Assembly: GCF_022647325.1 (NCBI RefSeq)
Contig: NZ_CP071405.1
Coordinates: 2,666,001-2,730,000, forward strand
Length of the DNA stretch: 64,000 nucleotides
Reading direction: 5' to 3'
Origin: Pantoea deleyi
GTDB taxonomy: Bacteria; Pseudomonadota; Gammaproteobacteria; Enterobacterales; Enterobacteriaceae
The position numbers and the translations under genes were made by a program. Every line of letters begins with the position of its first letter. The stretch's first letter is position 1. Below are positions 39,408 to 48,882 of this stretch, piece after piece. The notes beneath the pieces were generated by a model that saw only the letters and a program-made list of their open reading frames with translations, did no database searches and was not told where the DNA came from.

Positions 39408-39573
39408 GGAGCAAAGCCTCGCGGGCCAGGGATGGCCCGCGCTGAGCCTGCCAGGGATGGCGTCCCTGCGTCTTTGCAGAAGGCGTATGCTTCCTGAAGC
39501 CTGAGCCTGAAACTTCAACTGCCTATCCTCTCTCAGCGAATCCGCGAAAAGCCTGCAGCCCGCGCATCAGGCC

Positions 39574-39600
39574 AAAAAAAAGGGTGGCTTTCGCCACCCC
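39574..39600 (-). terminator. Terminator after ybiT
   Basis: Minus-strand stem GGGTGGC/GCCACCC with a 4-nt loop followed by eight T, 8 bp after the ybiT stop. It separates ybiT transcription from the repeat array. Confidence 0.85.
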
Positions 39601-39607
39601 GTTTTCA

Positions 39608-41200
39608 TCAGACGATGCCCTGACTCCGCAGGTAATCCTCATAATTACCGGTGAAATCAATCACGCGGTCCTCTTTCAGCTCAATCACGCGGGTTGCCAG
39701 CGAGCTGACAAACTCACGGTCGTGTGAAACAAAGATCAGCGTGCCTTCATACATCTCCAGCGCCATATTGAGCGATTCAATCGACTCCATATCGAGGTGG
39801 TTGGTCGGCTCATCCATAATCAAGATGTTCGGTTTTTCCATCATCAGCTTACCGAACAGCATACGACCCTTTTCACCACCCGACAGCACTTTCGCTGGCT
39901 TCTTAATATCGTCCTGCGAAAACAGCAGACGCCCCAGAATACCGCGAATAGTCTGCTCATCGTCGCCGGGCTGCTTCCACTGACTCATCCAGTCAAATAC
40001 CGTCAGATCATTGGCAAAATCATCAGCGTGATCCTGTGCGTAATAACCAATCCGCGCATTCTCTGACCATTTCACGCTGCCATTCTCTGGCGTAAGCTGA
40101 CCCACCAGCGTTTTCAGCAGCGTCGATTTACCGATACCGTTGGCACCGATGACCGCCAGCTTTTCGCCCACTTCCAGCAGCAATTTTAAATTCTTAAACA
40201 GCGGACCGTTATCAAACCCTTTCGTTAATCCTTCCACTTCCAGCGCATTACGGAACAATTTCTTGTCCTGCTCAAAACGGATAAACGGGTTCTGACGACT
40301 GGAGGCCTTAACTTCATCCAGCTTAATTTTATCCATCTGTTTAGCGCGTGATGTCGCCTGACGCGATTTAGAGGCGTTGGCGCTAAAGCGACTGACAAAC
40401 GATTGCAGATCGGCAATCTGCGCTTTTTTCTTGGCGTTATCGGCTAACAGACGTTCGCGCGCCTGGGTCGCCGCGGTCATATATTCGTCATAATTACCGG
40501 AATAGACGCGCAGCTCGCCATAATCTAAATCGGCCATGTGCGTGCAGACCATATTAAGGAAGTGACGGTCGTGCGAAATGATAATCATGGTGCTGTCACG
40601 CTCGTTCAGCACCTGCTCCAGCCAGCGGATGGTATCGATATCCAGGTTGTTCGTCGGTTCGTCGAGTAACAGAATATCGGGATTTGAAAACAGCGCCTGC
40701 GCCAGAAGCACACGTAATTTAAAGCCCGGCGCAATTTCACTCATCGGGCCATAATGCTGCTCGACCGGAATGCCCACGCCGAGTAATAACTCACCAGCGC
40801 GCGACTCGGCACTGTAGCCATCCATCTCACCGTAAAGCGCCTCAAGATCGCCGACCTTATATCCCTCTTCTTCGCTCATCTCCGGCAAAGAATAGATGCG
40901 GTCGCGCTCCTGCTTCACTTCCCATAATTCATGGTGCCCCATGATCACGGTGTCGAGGACGCTGAATTCTTCGAAGGCGAACTGATCCTGACGCAGCTTA
41001 CCGATGCGCTCATTGGGATCGTAAGAGACGTTGCCGCCTGTCGGCACCAGATCGCCACCCAAAATCTTCATGAAGGTGGATTTTCCGCTGCCGTTCGCAC
41101 CGATTAAACCGTAACGATTACCGCCGCCAAATTTAACGGAGATATTTTCGAACAGTGGCTTACTGCCAAACTGCATGGTGATATTGCTGCTAACTAACAC
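39608..41200 (-). CDS. ybiT: ABC-F family ATPase YbiT
   Basis: A 530-aa soluble tandem ABC ATPase of the ABC-F class, which act at the ribosome rather than in transport. Domain 1: GANGSGKS and [10 protein letters not shown]; domain 2: [16 protein letters not shown] and [12 protein letters not shown] charged linker (about residues 245-305) joins them. Length equals E. coli YbiT, which has been linked to translation control under stress; precise role uncertain. The next gene upstream (H-NS family) has its own terminator, so ybiT has its own promoter. Confidence 0.95.
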   Translation of the reverse strand: MLVSSNITMQFGSKPLFENISVKFGGGNRYGLIGANGSGKSTFMKILGGDLVPTGGNVSYDPNERIGKLRQDQFAFEEFSVLDTVIMGHHELWEVKQERDRIYSLPEMSEEEGYKVGDLEALYGEMDGYSAESRAGELLLGVGIPVEQHYGPMSEIAPGFKLRVLLAQALFSNPDILLLDEPTNNLDIDTIRWLEQVLNERDSTMIIISHDRHFLNMVCTHMADLDYGELRVYSGNYDEYMTAATQARERLLADNAKKKAQIADLQSFVSRFSANASKSRQATSRAKQMDKIKLDEVKASSRQNPFIRFEQDKKLFRNALEVEGLTKGFDNGPLFKNLKLLLEVGEKLAVIGANGIGKSTLLKTLVGQLTPENGSVKWSENARIGYYAQDHADDFANDLTVFDWMSQWKQPGDDEQTIRGILGRLLFSQDDIKKPAKVLSGGEKGRMLFGKLMMEKPNILIMDEPTNHLDMESIESLNMALEMYEGTLIFVSHDREFVSSLATRVIELKEDRVIDFTGNYEDYLRSQGIV

Positions 41201-41319
41201 GGCATTGACCTTTGTGAAGAAATGGATGAAAAAACGGCGGCTATTATGCCAGATGTGACGCAGCGCACGCCAGCGTCAGGCATGGATTCCTCGCGGGGCG
41301 ATTGATATCCCGGCAGAAA

Positions 41320-41353
41320 TAAAAAAGCCGGGAGGCCATCATGGCCCCCCGGC
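41320..41353 (-). terminator. Terminator after the H-NS-family gene
   Basis: Minus-strand GC stem GCCGGG..GGCCA/TGGCC..CCCGGC with a 3-nt loop and one mismatch, followed by six T. Confidence 0.85.
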
Positions 41354-41377
41354 TCCCACTTACAAGGATTGTGTCGA

Positions 41378-41779
41378 TCAATCGATCAGGAAACTTTCCA
41401 GGGTTTTACCGGAATCCAGCGCTTTCTTAATCGCTGCCGGGGTACGGCCCTGGCCAGTCCAGGATTTCTGCTCACCGTTTTCGTCGGTGTAAGAATATTT
41501 AGCCGGACGCGGCGCACGCTTGGTACGTTTTTTTCCGCTTTCCAGCGCGCCTAATAATTCATTAGGATCGATGCCGTCAGCCAGCAGCATTTCGCGATAT
41601 TTTGACAGCTTCTCTTCTTTTTCGCGATTCTGCGTCTCTTCCGCTTCCGCTTCTTCACGGCGTTCAGTAACAACGACGGTTAATTTTTCCAGGATCTCTT
41701 CAAGATCGGTAAGTGGAAGTTCACGAGCCTGGGCACGTAATGTGCGAATATTGTTCAGAACCTTAAATGCGTCACTCAT
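41378..41779 (-). CDS. H-NS/StpA family nucleoid-associated protein
   Basis: A 133-aa DNA-binding protein. The N-terminal oligomerisation helix starts [13 protein letters not shown] as in H-NS; a coiled coil (about residues 22-65) and linker follow; the C-terminal domain has [27 protein letters not shown] with the minor-groove QGR loop. It silences AT-rich DNA. Whether it is the main H-NS or the StpA paralogue cannot be told here: hns usually neighbours galU and tdk, which are absent. ATG 41779 is preferred to the adjacent GTG for AAGGA spacing. Preceded by an AT-rich leader. Confidence 0.9.
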   Translation of the reverse strand: MSDAFKVLNNIRTLRAQARELPLTDLEEILEKLTVVVTERREEAEAEETQNREKEEKLSKYREMLLADGIDPNELLGALESGKKRTKRAPRPAKYSYTDENGEQKSWTGQGRTPAAIKKALDSGKTLESFLID

Positions 41780-42650
41780 CACAATGTCCTTGATTAAGGG
41801 GGGTTAATAAAACTGTAGCGCCAAGACTACCTAATTCAAATAAAAAAATAAATTATTTTTACGCTACAGATAATTCTTAAGTATTAATTGAGCTGTAACA
41901 GGGCTATTAAAATCGTACCGGGCTGACGTTTTATTAACGGCTAATTAACAACAAACCGCGTCCCGGCTCGCGGATTGAAAACGATTTCAGCCACTTTATC
42001 CCGGCTATGGGCTATAAAACCGCGCGGCAAAAAGTGGCTGTGCAGCCGCATTATTCCGCGCAACAGGCCCGGCAGGCACCGATTAAAAAAATGACCCGAA
42101 AGCGATCTCAGTCACAATACTTTACAGATTATGCTTAAAAAACCGCCCCAGCGCCGGTAAATAGCGCAAAAAAATTAACGCGACGCGGTTTTTTTAATTA
42201 ACCCGCTTACCGCCTGTTAACTTTTTTTTGCCGCTGCGGTTGCCGGCAGGGTCAGATAATTCGCAGTTTGCTTAGCGGGGCAATAAGCGCCCCGCCAGGT
42301 GGCGATGAAGGAATAGCGGCAGGTGAACCCTTAACAGAGTCTTAAGTCACCCTGCACGAATCCCCCGGTAAATAAAATCAGATTAGTGACAGGGTTCAGG
42401 CTCCGGATTCTGCACAACCTCATACGGTAAAAAATAAACATGGACTGAGATCGGCGGATAATAAACAGACGGGCTATATGCCGTTATTTCCCGCCGCGCT
42501 TCCGGAACGTTACGCTGAGATAGCCAATTATTCAACAGGTTAGATCACTAGCCGCGCCGGCCTGCTCCTGCGCATTAACCAGAAAGATGAGGAAATGTGA
42601 AGAGACGAAGAGCGGGCGGTCACGACCTGACAGCCGCGACCGCCGGAGGA
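41780..42650. other. 870-bp gene-free region upstream of the H-NS-family gene
   Basis: The first about 170 bp are strongly AT-rich (poly-A/T and TTATTTTTA-like runs) and fit an autoregulated hns-type promoter on the minus strand. The remainder has mixed composition, a GCGGGGC/GCCCCGC hairpin at 42275-42295, and no frame with a ribosome site or motif. It may be the remains of lost genes or long leader regions; I recognise nothing definite. Confidence 0.45.
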
Positions 42651-44180
42651 TTAATCCGCCTGCGTGGCCGGACCAAAGACCGGGAACTGTGGCATATCAA
42701 CGTTCTGATAAGTTTCCCAGCCGCCGCCCAGTGCTTTATAAAGCGCCACCAGGTCGAGTGCGCTCTGCATTCGCGCCTGTGTAGCCTGCTCCTGCGCCTG
42801 GGCAAGCTGCCTCTGCGCATCCAGCACCTCCAGGAAGGTAGAAAGCCCCTGGCGGTAACTGTCGCTGGCGAGATCGAAGGTGCGCTGCAGGGCGCCGGTG
42901 GTCTCATCCAGCGCGGTGACACGCTGCTGATCGGCGCGGTAGCTGACCAGCGCATTCTCCACATCCTGCAACGCCGTCAGCACCGTCTGGCGATAATCCA
43001 GCGCGGCGCTGGCCTGCTGCGCCCGTGCCAGCTTCACGCTCGACACCAGTTGTCCCCCCTGGAAGATTGGTATCGACAGCGACGGGCCGTAACTGTAGAA
43101 GTGGCTGCTCCAGTTATCCAGATAGCTGACGTCGGTATTGCGTACCCCAAGCTGCCCGGTCAGCGACAGGCTCGGGAAGAGCTGCGCCACAGAAACGCCG
43201 ATCTCTGCGGTCTGTGCATGCAACGTCGCTTCAGCCTGACGAATATCAGGCCGGCGACGTGCCAGCGTAGCGGGGATCCCCACCGGCACAAACTGCGGCA
43301 GCGTCGGCAGGGCTTTCGGGGTCGCGAGTTCAGCATCCAGCGCGCCCGGCGTCTTGCCGAGCAGTACCGCCAGTCCATTCATCGCCTGCCGCGCCTGCGA
43401 CTGATACTGCGGCAACTGCGCCTGCAGTGAACTGAGCTGGGCGCGCGCATTCTCCACATCCGTCAGGGGAGCCAGGCCATTCTGCTGCTGGCTTCGGGTC
43501 AGCTCGGTCGTCTGCTGCGCCACATCAATCTGCTGCTGCAGCGTCTGAATGGTGCTCTGCGCGCCACGCAATTGCAGCCAGGCACGCGCCACTTCGGCCT
43601 CCAGTGACACCAGCGCATCGTTGCGCTGCTCAATCGCCGCCTGCTGCTGCGCGTTGGCAGCCTCAACCTGACGGCGGACTTTGCCCCAGAGATCAAGCTC
43701 CCAGCTGGCATCAAAACTGCCCTGATAGAGGTTCACAGGCTGAGTTAATCCGCTGAGCTGGCTGGCCACACTGCTGTCGAGCTGGTCGGTTGCGCCATTG
43801 GCCTCCAGTAACCCTTTCAGACCAAGCTGCTGACGCGTCACCTTCGCTGAGCCGCCCAGGCTGGGGAACAGGCTGCCCTGCGCCTGCGTCAGCTGTTCAC
43901 GCGCGCCGGCAATCCGCAGCACCGTCTGCTGCAGACTCAGGTTGCCCGCGATCGCCCGATCGATCAGGCTGTCGAGCTGCGGATCGTTGAAGCTGCGCCA
44001 CCAGCGGGCGTTGATCGCGCTGGTCTGCGGCTTCGATCCCTCCTGCGAATCCAGGCCGTGATAGCTTCCCGGCACCACGGGTTTCGGTGCCTGATAGTCC
44101 GGCCCGACGGCGCACCCGGCCAGCCCCAGGGCCAGCAGGATGCTCAGAGGTTTCAGGCGATGAGAGTAAAAAACCTTCAT
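42651..44180 (-). CDS. Outer-membrane efflux lipoprotein (NodT/OprM family)
   Basis: A 509-aa RND/EmrAB-type outer-membrane factor. The signal peptide ends in LGLAGC (lipobox), followed by AVGPDYQAPK, typical of NodT lipoproteins. Two OEP domains repeat long coiled-coil helices (LEAEVARAWLQLRGAQ and later ALQDVENALVSYRADQ), with RRPDIRQAEATL between them. ATG 44180 follows AGGAG by 9-10 nt; a GTG at 44198 is less likely. Last gene of the efflux operon, 1 bp after the MFS gene, so all three parts of the pump are encoded together. Confidence 0.88.
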   Translation of the reverse strand: MKVFYSHRLKPLSILLALGLAGCAVGPDYQAPKPVVPGSYHGLDSQEGSKPQTSAINARWWRSFNDPQLDSLIDRAIAGNLSLQQTVLRIAGAREQLTQAQGSLFPSLGGSAKVTRQQLGLKGLLEANGATDQLDSSVASQLSGLTQPVNLYQGSFDASWELDLWGKVRRQVEAANAQQQAAIEQRNDALVSLEAEVARAWLQLRGAQSTIQTLQQQIDVAQQTTELTRSQQQNGLAPLTDVENARAQLSSLQAQLPQYQSQARQAMNGLAVLLGKTPGALDAELATPKALPTLPQFVPVGIPATLARRRPDIRQAEATLHAQTAEIGVSVAQLFPSLSLTGQLGVRNTDVSYLDNWSSHFYSYGPSLSIPIFQGGQLVSSVKLARAQQASAALDYRQTVLTALQDVENALVSYRADQQRVTALDETTGALQRTFDLASDSYRQGLSTFLEVLDAQRQLAQAQEQATQARMQSALDLVALYKALGGGWETYQNVDMPQFPVFGPATQAD

Positions 44181-44181
44181 G

Positions 44182-45750
44182 TTAGTGTGCTCCTGCACTG
44201 CCTTCGCTCTTAATCGGCGACAGCAGCCAACAAAATGGAATCAAAATCAGGGCGACAATACTCAGGCCTGAGAAAACATCGATATAAGCGAGAATGCGCG
44301 ACTGAACGATCATCTCCTTGTAGAGCTGACCGGTGGCCAGGGTAAGCGGATCGCCCACCGCCGAGGTAAAGTCGCGGATCGCCTGTGCCCAGTGCTGCAG
44401 CGTAATGTTGAACGGCTCGTTCAGCGGCGTCATGTTGTGCACCATGTGGGCCGACCGCACCTGTTCGCGCTCGGTAATCGCCGCCGTTGAAAGCGAGATG
44501 CCGATCGAACCTGCCACGTTACGGAACATGGTGAACAACGCCGAGGCGTCAGCATTGAGCCGCTGCGGGATGGTGATAAAGGCGATGGTCGTCAGCGGCA
44601 CAAACAGGAAACCCAGTCCGATAGACTGCGCGCTGCGCATCATCACCAGCGTTTTAAAATCGACATCCGGCGTCAGGGTCGAAGAGTAGAAGAACGCCAT
44701 CGCCAGACAGCTGAAGCCAAAGGCAATGATGTAGCGCGTCTGCACGATTGGCATCAGTTTCAGGACCAGCGGGATGGTCAGGACGATCAGCACCGCGCCC
44801 GGCGAGAGCACCAGACCGGACCAGGTGGCGGTGTAACCCAGATCCTGCTGCGCCAGCTGCGGCAGCACCACGGAGCTGCCATAGAGAATCATCGCCATGC
44901 CCGCCATCAGCAGCCCGGCGACCCAGAAGTTACGGTCTTTCATCACCAGAATATCGACCACCGGTTTGCGGGCGTACATCAGCCAGTAGACCGCGCCGAC
45001 GATACCGACCAGCGCCAGCACCGCGAACAGGACGATAAAGTGAGAGGCGAACCAGTCCTCATCCTCGCCGCGATCCAGCATCACCTGCAGACAGCCCAGC
45101 CCCAGGGTAATCAGGCCGATACCGATGTAATCAATATTCAGTTTGCCTTTGGCCCATTTGCGCTCCCACGGCGGATCTTCCAGCAGCTGGTAGATCGCCA
45201 GCACCGTCAGCACGCCCACCGGAATATTGATAAAGAACACCCAGCGCCAGCTGTAGTTGTCGGTGATCCAGCCGCCTAACGTCGGGCCGATAACCGGCGC
45301 AACGATAATGGCGATAGAGGAGAGACCAAAGGCCTTGCCACGATCCTCCGCCTTGAAGTAGTCCAGCAGCACGGACTGCTGAACCGGCTGCAGACCGCCG
45401 CCGAAGAAGCCCTGCAGCACGCGGAACAGAATGATCTGCCACAGTTCGGTGGCGATACCGCACAGGAAAGAGCAGATGGTGAACATCACGATGCAGATCA
45501 GGAAAAACTGTTTGCGGCCAAACAGCCGGCTGAAGAACGCAGAGATAGGCAGGACGATACCGTTCGCCACCAGATAGGAGGTCAGCACCCAGGTTGACTC
45601 GTCGTAACTGGAGGAGAGCGAACCGGCGATGTGCGGCAGCGCCACGTTGACGATGGTGGTGTCGAGGATCTCCATAAACACCGCCAGCGTCACCGTGATC
45701 GCCACCAGCCACGGATTGCTGGCCGGTTTCCAGCTCTGCGCCGTACTCAT
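44182..45750 (-). CDS. DHA2-family MFS drug exporter (EmrB-like)
   Basis: A 522-aa 14-helix major facilitator of the DHA2 (EmrB/QacA) family. Helix 1 motif LDTTIVNVALPHIAG, motif A-like SRLFGRKQFF, motif C VAPVIGPTLGGWI are visible. It likely exports hydrophobic drugs or metabolites by proton antiport through the adaptor and outer-membrane factor next to it. Starts within a 4-bp overlap with the adaptor gene. Clearly related to, but distinct from, remembered E. coli EmrB, so the symbol is withheld. Confidence 0.88.
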   Translation of the reverse strand: MSTAQSWKPASNPWLVAITVTLAVFMEILDTTIVNVALPHIAGSLSSSYDESTWVLTSYLVANGIVLPISAFFSRLFGRKQFFLICIVMFTICSFLCGIATELWQIILFRVLQGFFGGGLQPVQQSVLLDYFKAEDRGKAFGLSSIAIIVAPVIGPTLGGWITDNYSWRWVFFINIPVGVLTVLAIYQLLEDPPWERKWAKGKLNIDYIGIGLITLGLGCLQVMLDRGEDEDWFASHFIVLFAVLALVGIVGAVYWLMYARKPVVDILVMKDRNFWVAGLLMAGMAMILYGSSVVLPQLAQQDLGYTATWSGLVLSPGAVLIVLTIPLVLKLMPIVQTRYIIAFGFSCLAMAFFYSSTLTPDVDFKTLVMMRSAQSIGLGFLFVPLTTIAFITIPQRLNADASALFTMFRNVAGSIGISLSTAAITEREQVRSAHMVHNMTPLNEPFNITLQHWAQAIRDFTSAVGDPLTLATGQLYKEMIVQSRILAYIDVFSGLSIVALILIPFCWLLSPIKSEGSAGAH

Positions 45751-46892
45751 TCCACAGTGACCTTAGGTTCGACGGAGAGGCCCAGCGGCAACGGATGGTT
45801 CGGGTCCAGACCTTTGTCGATGACGATCTTCACCGGTACGCGCTGCACGATCTTCACGTAGTTGCCGGTGGCGTTTTCAGACGGGAAAGTGGAGAAACGT
45901 GAACCGGAGCCCATCTGGATGCTGTCCACATGCCCTTCCAGCTTCATGTCCGGCCAGGCATCCACGCTGATTTCCACTTTGTCGCCCGGATTCATGCGTT
46001 CCAGCTGCGACTCTTTGAAATTCGCGGTGATCCAGATATCGGGGGAAACCAGTGAGAACAGCGAGGAGCCGGCCTGCACCAGCGTGCCCAGCTGGACGTT
46101 ACGTTTGGTGATAAACCCGTCATAGGGCGCACGCACCTGGGTATAGGAGAGATTCAGATCGGCGGTGCTCAGCTGGGCTTTCGCCTGCTCAACCTGCTGC
46201 TGACGCGCTTCTACATTGGTCTCCTGCTGACGGATCTGCAGGGCAACCTGAGAGGCGACTTCAACCTGCGCTTTGGCGCTCTGAAGCTGCGCCTGCGCCG
46301 AACGTAACTGCGCAGAGGCGCTGTCGATATTGCGCTGGCTTGTGGCGCGCGGGTCGACACCGCGCTGACGACGGTAATCCGCCTGCGCATTGAGCAGGTT
46401 AGCCTCGGCTTTCGCCTGGTCAGCCAGCGCCTGATCGCGCTGCGCCGGATATTGAACCCGCGACAGGGCCAGTTGCGCCTGCGCCTGATGCAGCTGCGCC
46501 ACGGCCAGGCCAAGCTGCGCCTGCGCCTGTTCACGCTGGGCGCGGTTGTCGCTGGGGTCGATCTCCACCAGCAGATCGCCCTTCTTCACCCGCTGGTTAT
46601 CATTCACCAGTAACTTCACGACGTAGCCAGACGCTTTGGGCGCGATGGTCACCGCATCGCCCTCGGTGAACGCGTCGTCGGTGGTTTCCAGATTCCGGTT
46701 AGCAAACCAGAACCAGAGGCCGACAATCAGCATAATCACCACCACCACCGCCAGAATAATCAGCGGCTTTTTACCGGGGCGTTTACGCTCTGGCTGCTGG
46801 TCGTTGTCCTGATTATCGCCTGACTGAGAGTTGTTCTCCGTCTCGTTATCTGCGTCCTGCTGGTGTGGATCGCGTTGCTTGTTCTCGCTCAT
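45747..46892 (-). CDS. HlyD-family efflux adaptor (EmrA-like)
   Basis: A 381-aa membrane fusion protein: Gln/Asn/Asp-rich cytosolic N-terminus (residues 1-40), one membrane helix (LIILAVVVVIMLIVGLWFWF), a lipoyl half-motif (KASGYVVKLLVNDNQRVKKGDLL), a long Ala/Gln-rich coiled coil and a second lipoyl/beta-barrel part (VRAPYDGFITKRNVQLG). Bridges the MFS exporter and outer-membrane factor. The start is uncertain: ATG 46892 is chosen, with ATG 46901 and GTG 46904 as alternatives; ribosome sites are weak. First gene of the operon. Confidence 0.87.
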   Translation of the reverse strand: MSENKQRDPHQQDADNETENNSQSGDNQDNDQQPERKRPGKKPLIILAVVVVIMLIVGLWFWFANRNLETTDDAFTEGDAVTIAPKASGYVVKLLVNDNQRVKKGDLLVEIDPSDNRAQREQAQAQLGLAVAQLHQAQAQLALSRVQYPAQRDQALADQAKAEANLLNAQADYRRQRGVDPRATSQRNIDSASAQLRSAQAQLQSAKAQVEVASQVALQIRQQETNVEARQQQVEQAKAQLSTADLNLSYTQVRAPYDGFITKRNVQLGTLVQAGSSLFSLVSPDIWITANFKESQLERMNPGDKVEISVDAWPDMKLEGHVDSIQMGSGSRFSTFPSENATGNYVKIVQRVPVKIVIDKGLDPNHPLPLGLSVEPKVTVE

Positions 46893-47041
46893 AGTTTCCA
46901 TCACTGGCTAAGGCCCTGATTCCGGGCATAAAGGTCCTGTTAACCTTATATCGGAAACTGACAAAATCCAGCGCAACTTTACGAAACTTGAGAAATGGCG
47001 CACATCCTGCCACCTCTGCGAGGTGGCAGGCGAGATCGACG

Positions 47042-48151
47042 CTAACTGAGCAACCGCAACAGCAGCCAGCCGCTGGCCATCGACCAGGCCAGCAGAGGAA
47101 GGGAAAAGAGGTGGAAACGCCACCAGACGGCCCGATCTTTCGCCATTCGCAGGGCAATCAGATTCGCGAGCGATCCCGGCAGCAGACCAAACCCACCGAT
47201 GTTGACCGCCCAGGCGAGCACATCCGTTGGCGGCACTTTTTGCAGCAGCAGAATGGTCGCGGGCACGTTACTGATCACCTGCGACAGGCCAATCGCCAGC
47301 AGGTAGAGCTGCCCCTGACCAAAGTGTGACACCGCATCGAAATGTGCCTGCATCACCGGCAGGCGCGTCAGCAGGAAGACGTCAATGAACATGGCGATAA
47401 ACACCGCCAGCAGACTCCAGTCGATGCGCATCAGCACCGGACGGGCCATCGCCAGGAAGGTCGCCAGTATCAGCAGCAGGATCCAGCCTGTGATCTCCAG
47501 TTCCAGTCCGGCGATAAACAGCAGATAGAGCACCACGCTGACGATAAACAGCGGTTTCTGCCACTGGGGCTGTTCCGGGTTGTCATGTTTATCAATCGAA
47601 CGCTTAGAAAAACTGAACCAGGTCAACACCATCAGGCTCAGCAGCAGCCAGACGGCCAGCGGCAGCATCTGCACGATAAACGCGATGACGCTGAGCTTGC
47701 CGTGACTCCATAACAGGATGTTCTGCGGGTTGCCGACCGGGGTCAGCAGCGAGCCGGCATTCACCGCCAGCGCTTCGAAGATGATCAGTCGCGAAATCGG
47801 CAGATGCGAAAACTTTCTCAGCGTCAGCGTCAACGGCACCAGAATAAACAGCGCCACGTCGTTGGTCAGGAAGGTGGAGAGCAGCGCCGCCGCCAGCACC
47901 ATAAACAGTGCCAGCGCCCGTTCGTGGCGGAACCGTGCAATCAGTCGGCTCCCGAGCACATCAAAGTAGCCGCTGGTTTCCAGCCCTTTGGTCAGGATCA
48001 ACAGGCCGGTGAGCGTGATAATGGTGTGCCAGTCCACGGCGCCCGGCAGATCGGCCCAGCGAAAATCCGCCAGACATGCCAGAACAACACCAATCACGAT
48101 TAATAAATGCAAAATTGAGTCATGCAAAAAAGATCGAAGCAGTTGAGGCAT
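47042..48151 (-). CDS. ybiR: Putative anion transporter YbiR (ArsB/NhaD superfamily)
   Basis: A 369-aa membrane protein of about ten helices. DWHTIITLTGLLILTKG, LAAALLSTFLTNDVALFILVPLT, FEALAVNAGSLLTPVGNPQN and GLSQVISNVPATILLL match E. coli YbiR closely. Substrate unknown. It follows mntR by 20 bp on the same strand, as in E. coli, so is likely cotranscribed. Confidence 0.92.
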   Translation of the reverse strand: MPQLLRSFLHDSILHLLIVIGVVLACLADFRWADLPGAVDWHTIITLTGLLILTKGLETSGYFDVLGSRLIARFRHERALALFMVLAAALLSTFLTNDVALFILVPLTLTLRKFSHLPISRLIIFEALAVNAGSLLTPVGNPQNILLWSHGKLSVIAFIVQMLPLAVWLLLSLMVLTWFSFSKRSIDKHDNPEQPQWQKPLFIVSVVLYLLFIAGLELEITGWILLLILATFLAMARPVLMRIDWSLLAVFIAMFIDVFLLTRLPVMQAHFDAVSHFGQGQLYLLAIGLSQVISNVPATILLLQKVPPTDVLAWAVNIGGFGLLPGSLANLIALRMAKDRAVWWRFHLFSLPLLAWSMASGWLLLRLLS

Positions 48152-48171
48152 GATGAGGGTACGCCTTAGCG

Positions 48172-48630
48172 TTAGCGGGTTTCGGAGAACTTCTTAAATA
48201 CAGCCAGAGTTTCATCACTGACGTGATGTTCAATACCTTCTGAGTCGCGTCGGGCCGTTTCGGGACTGATGCCCAGCGCCAGCAGAAAACTTTCCACAAT
48301 ATGATGACGGGCGCGGCTCTCTTCCGCCAGCTTCTCACCTTCACTGGTCAGAAAGACGCCGCGATACGGCACCTGCTCAACCAGCCCGGCGCTGCCGAGC
48401 CGTTTCAGCATTTTCGCCACGGTCGGCTGCGAAACGCCCAGACGGGCCGCCATATCGACCTGACGCGCTTCGCCAAATTCGCCAATTAAATCAGAGATTA
48501 ACTCAACGTAGTCATCAATTAACTCGCGACGATGCGCTTCGCGCACCTGCCGAAAACCTTCGACATGCTCTTCAATATCTTTCAGTGGCCCTTTCGGCGC
48601 AGAAACCACGCTTTTAGCACGACGACTCAT
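48172..48630 (-). CDS. mntR: Manganese-responsive transcriptional regulator MntR
   Basis: A 152-aa DtxR-family repressor. A winged-helix domain ([21 protein letters not shown], about residues 57-77) is followed by metal-binding and dimerisation helices with E, H and C/H ligands around [17 protein letters not shown] and [11 protein letters not shown]. With Mn2+ it represses mntH and mntS and activates mntP in E. coli (155 aa there). Divergent from the MntS-like gene. Confidence 0.95.
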   Translation of the reverse strand: MSRRAKSVVSAPKGPLKDIEEHVEGFRQVREAHRRELIDDYVELISDLIGEFGEARQVDMAARLGVSQPTVAKMLKRLGSAGLVEQVPYRGVFLTSEGEKLAEESRARHHIVESFLLALGISPETARRDSEGIEHHVSDETLAVFKKFSETR

Positions 48631-48727
48631 TAAGTTTCCTCATTATTATTTTCCGTACGACTACAGCTGTACGGATTTAGCTGCGCTTATTGTAAACCAG
48701 CCGCAAAGAAGCTCAAATTTTTCGTCA

Positions 48728-48741
48728 TTAGCCTTGGCTAA
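48728..48741. promoter_or_regulatory. Palindrome TTAGCC-TT-GGCTAA, possible MntR box
   Basis: A 14-bp perfect palindrome in the mntR to mntS-like intergenic region, 4 bp before a second palindrome (48745-48762). It is related to, but less typical of, the MntR pattern. Confidence 0.4.
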
Positions 48742-48744
48742 GGG

Positions 48745-48762
48745 ATATAGCCAGTGCTATAT
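48745..48762. promoter_or_regulatory. MntR box candidate (ATATAGC-CAGT-GCTATAT)
   Basis: An 18-bp perfect palindrome with the ATAGC-N4-GCTAT core of enterobacterial MntR boxes. It lies about 120 bp before the MntS-like gene and 115 bp before divergent mntR, suitable for control of either. Confidence 0.65.
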
Positions 48763-48882
48763 TTGATGATAATGTAAGCAGCAAAACGACGATCCTGCGG
48801 GATCCCCGGTAACAACGGTGTTGAGCGCGTCTCTCACCCCGGCTGCTGACGACCGCGTCGACAATGATTGGGAGGTGATTCT

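Larger units (their letters stand above)
38197..39504. repeat. Complex tandem repeat array between moeB and ybiT
   Basis: About 1.3 kb of tandem repeats with a period of 187 or 209-212 bp. Each unit has a left arm AGGCGTATGCTTCC, a core of 108-111 bp, a right arm GGAAGCATACGCCT, and a linker with GC hairpins containing CCAGGGATGG. Six complete left-right pairs and a final lone left arm are present. Cores come in two forms: X (starts near ctgtacccacagacctgat) and Y (starts cacagaatattcaggc), order X X Y Y X Y; both share a common right part (ccctctttccgtca to ccagagc). Linkers are long (two hairpins) or short (one), order long, short, long, long, short. Frames run through on both strands but look like by-products. 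No transposase, CRISPR spacer logic or integron attC core is visible. Confidence 0.9.

Noticed and set aside
38197..39504. CRISPR array or integron cassette array
   Set aside because: Repeat units are about 200 bp with two recurring cores, not short repeats with unique spacers; no cas, integrase or attC core is present.
38024..39518. Several open frames of 66-181 aa on both strands of the repeat array
   Set aside because: They share the same repeated peptide in different frames, are rich in Arg, Gly and Ser, have no consistent ribosome site, and follow from the repeat period rather than coding selection.
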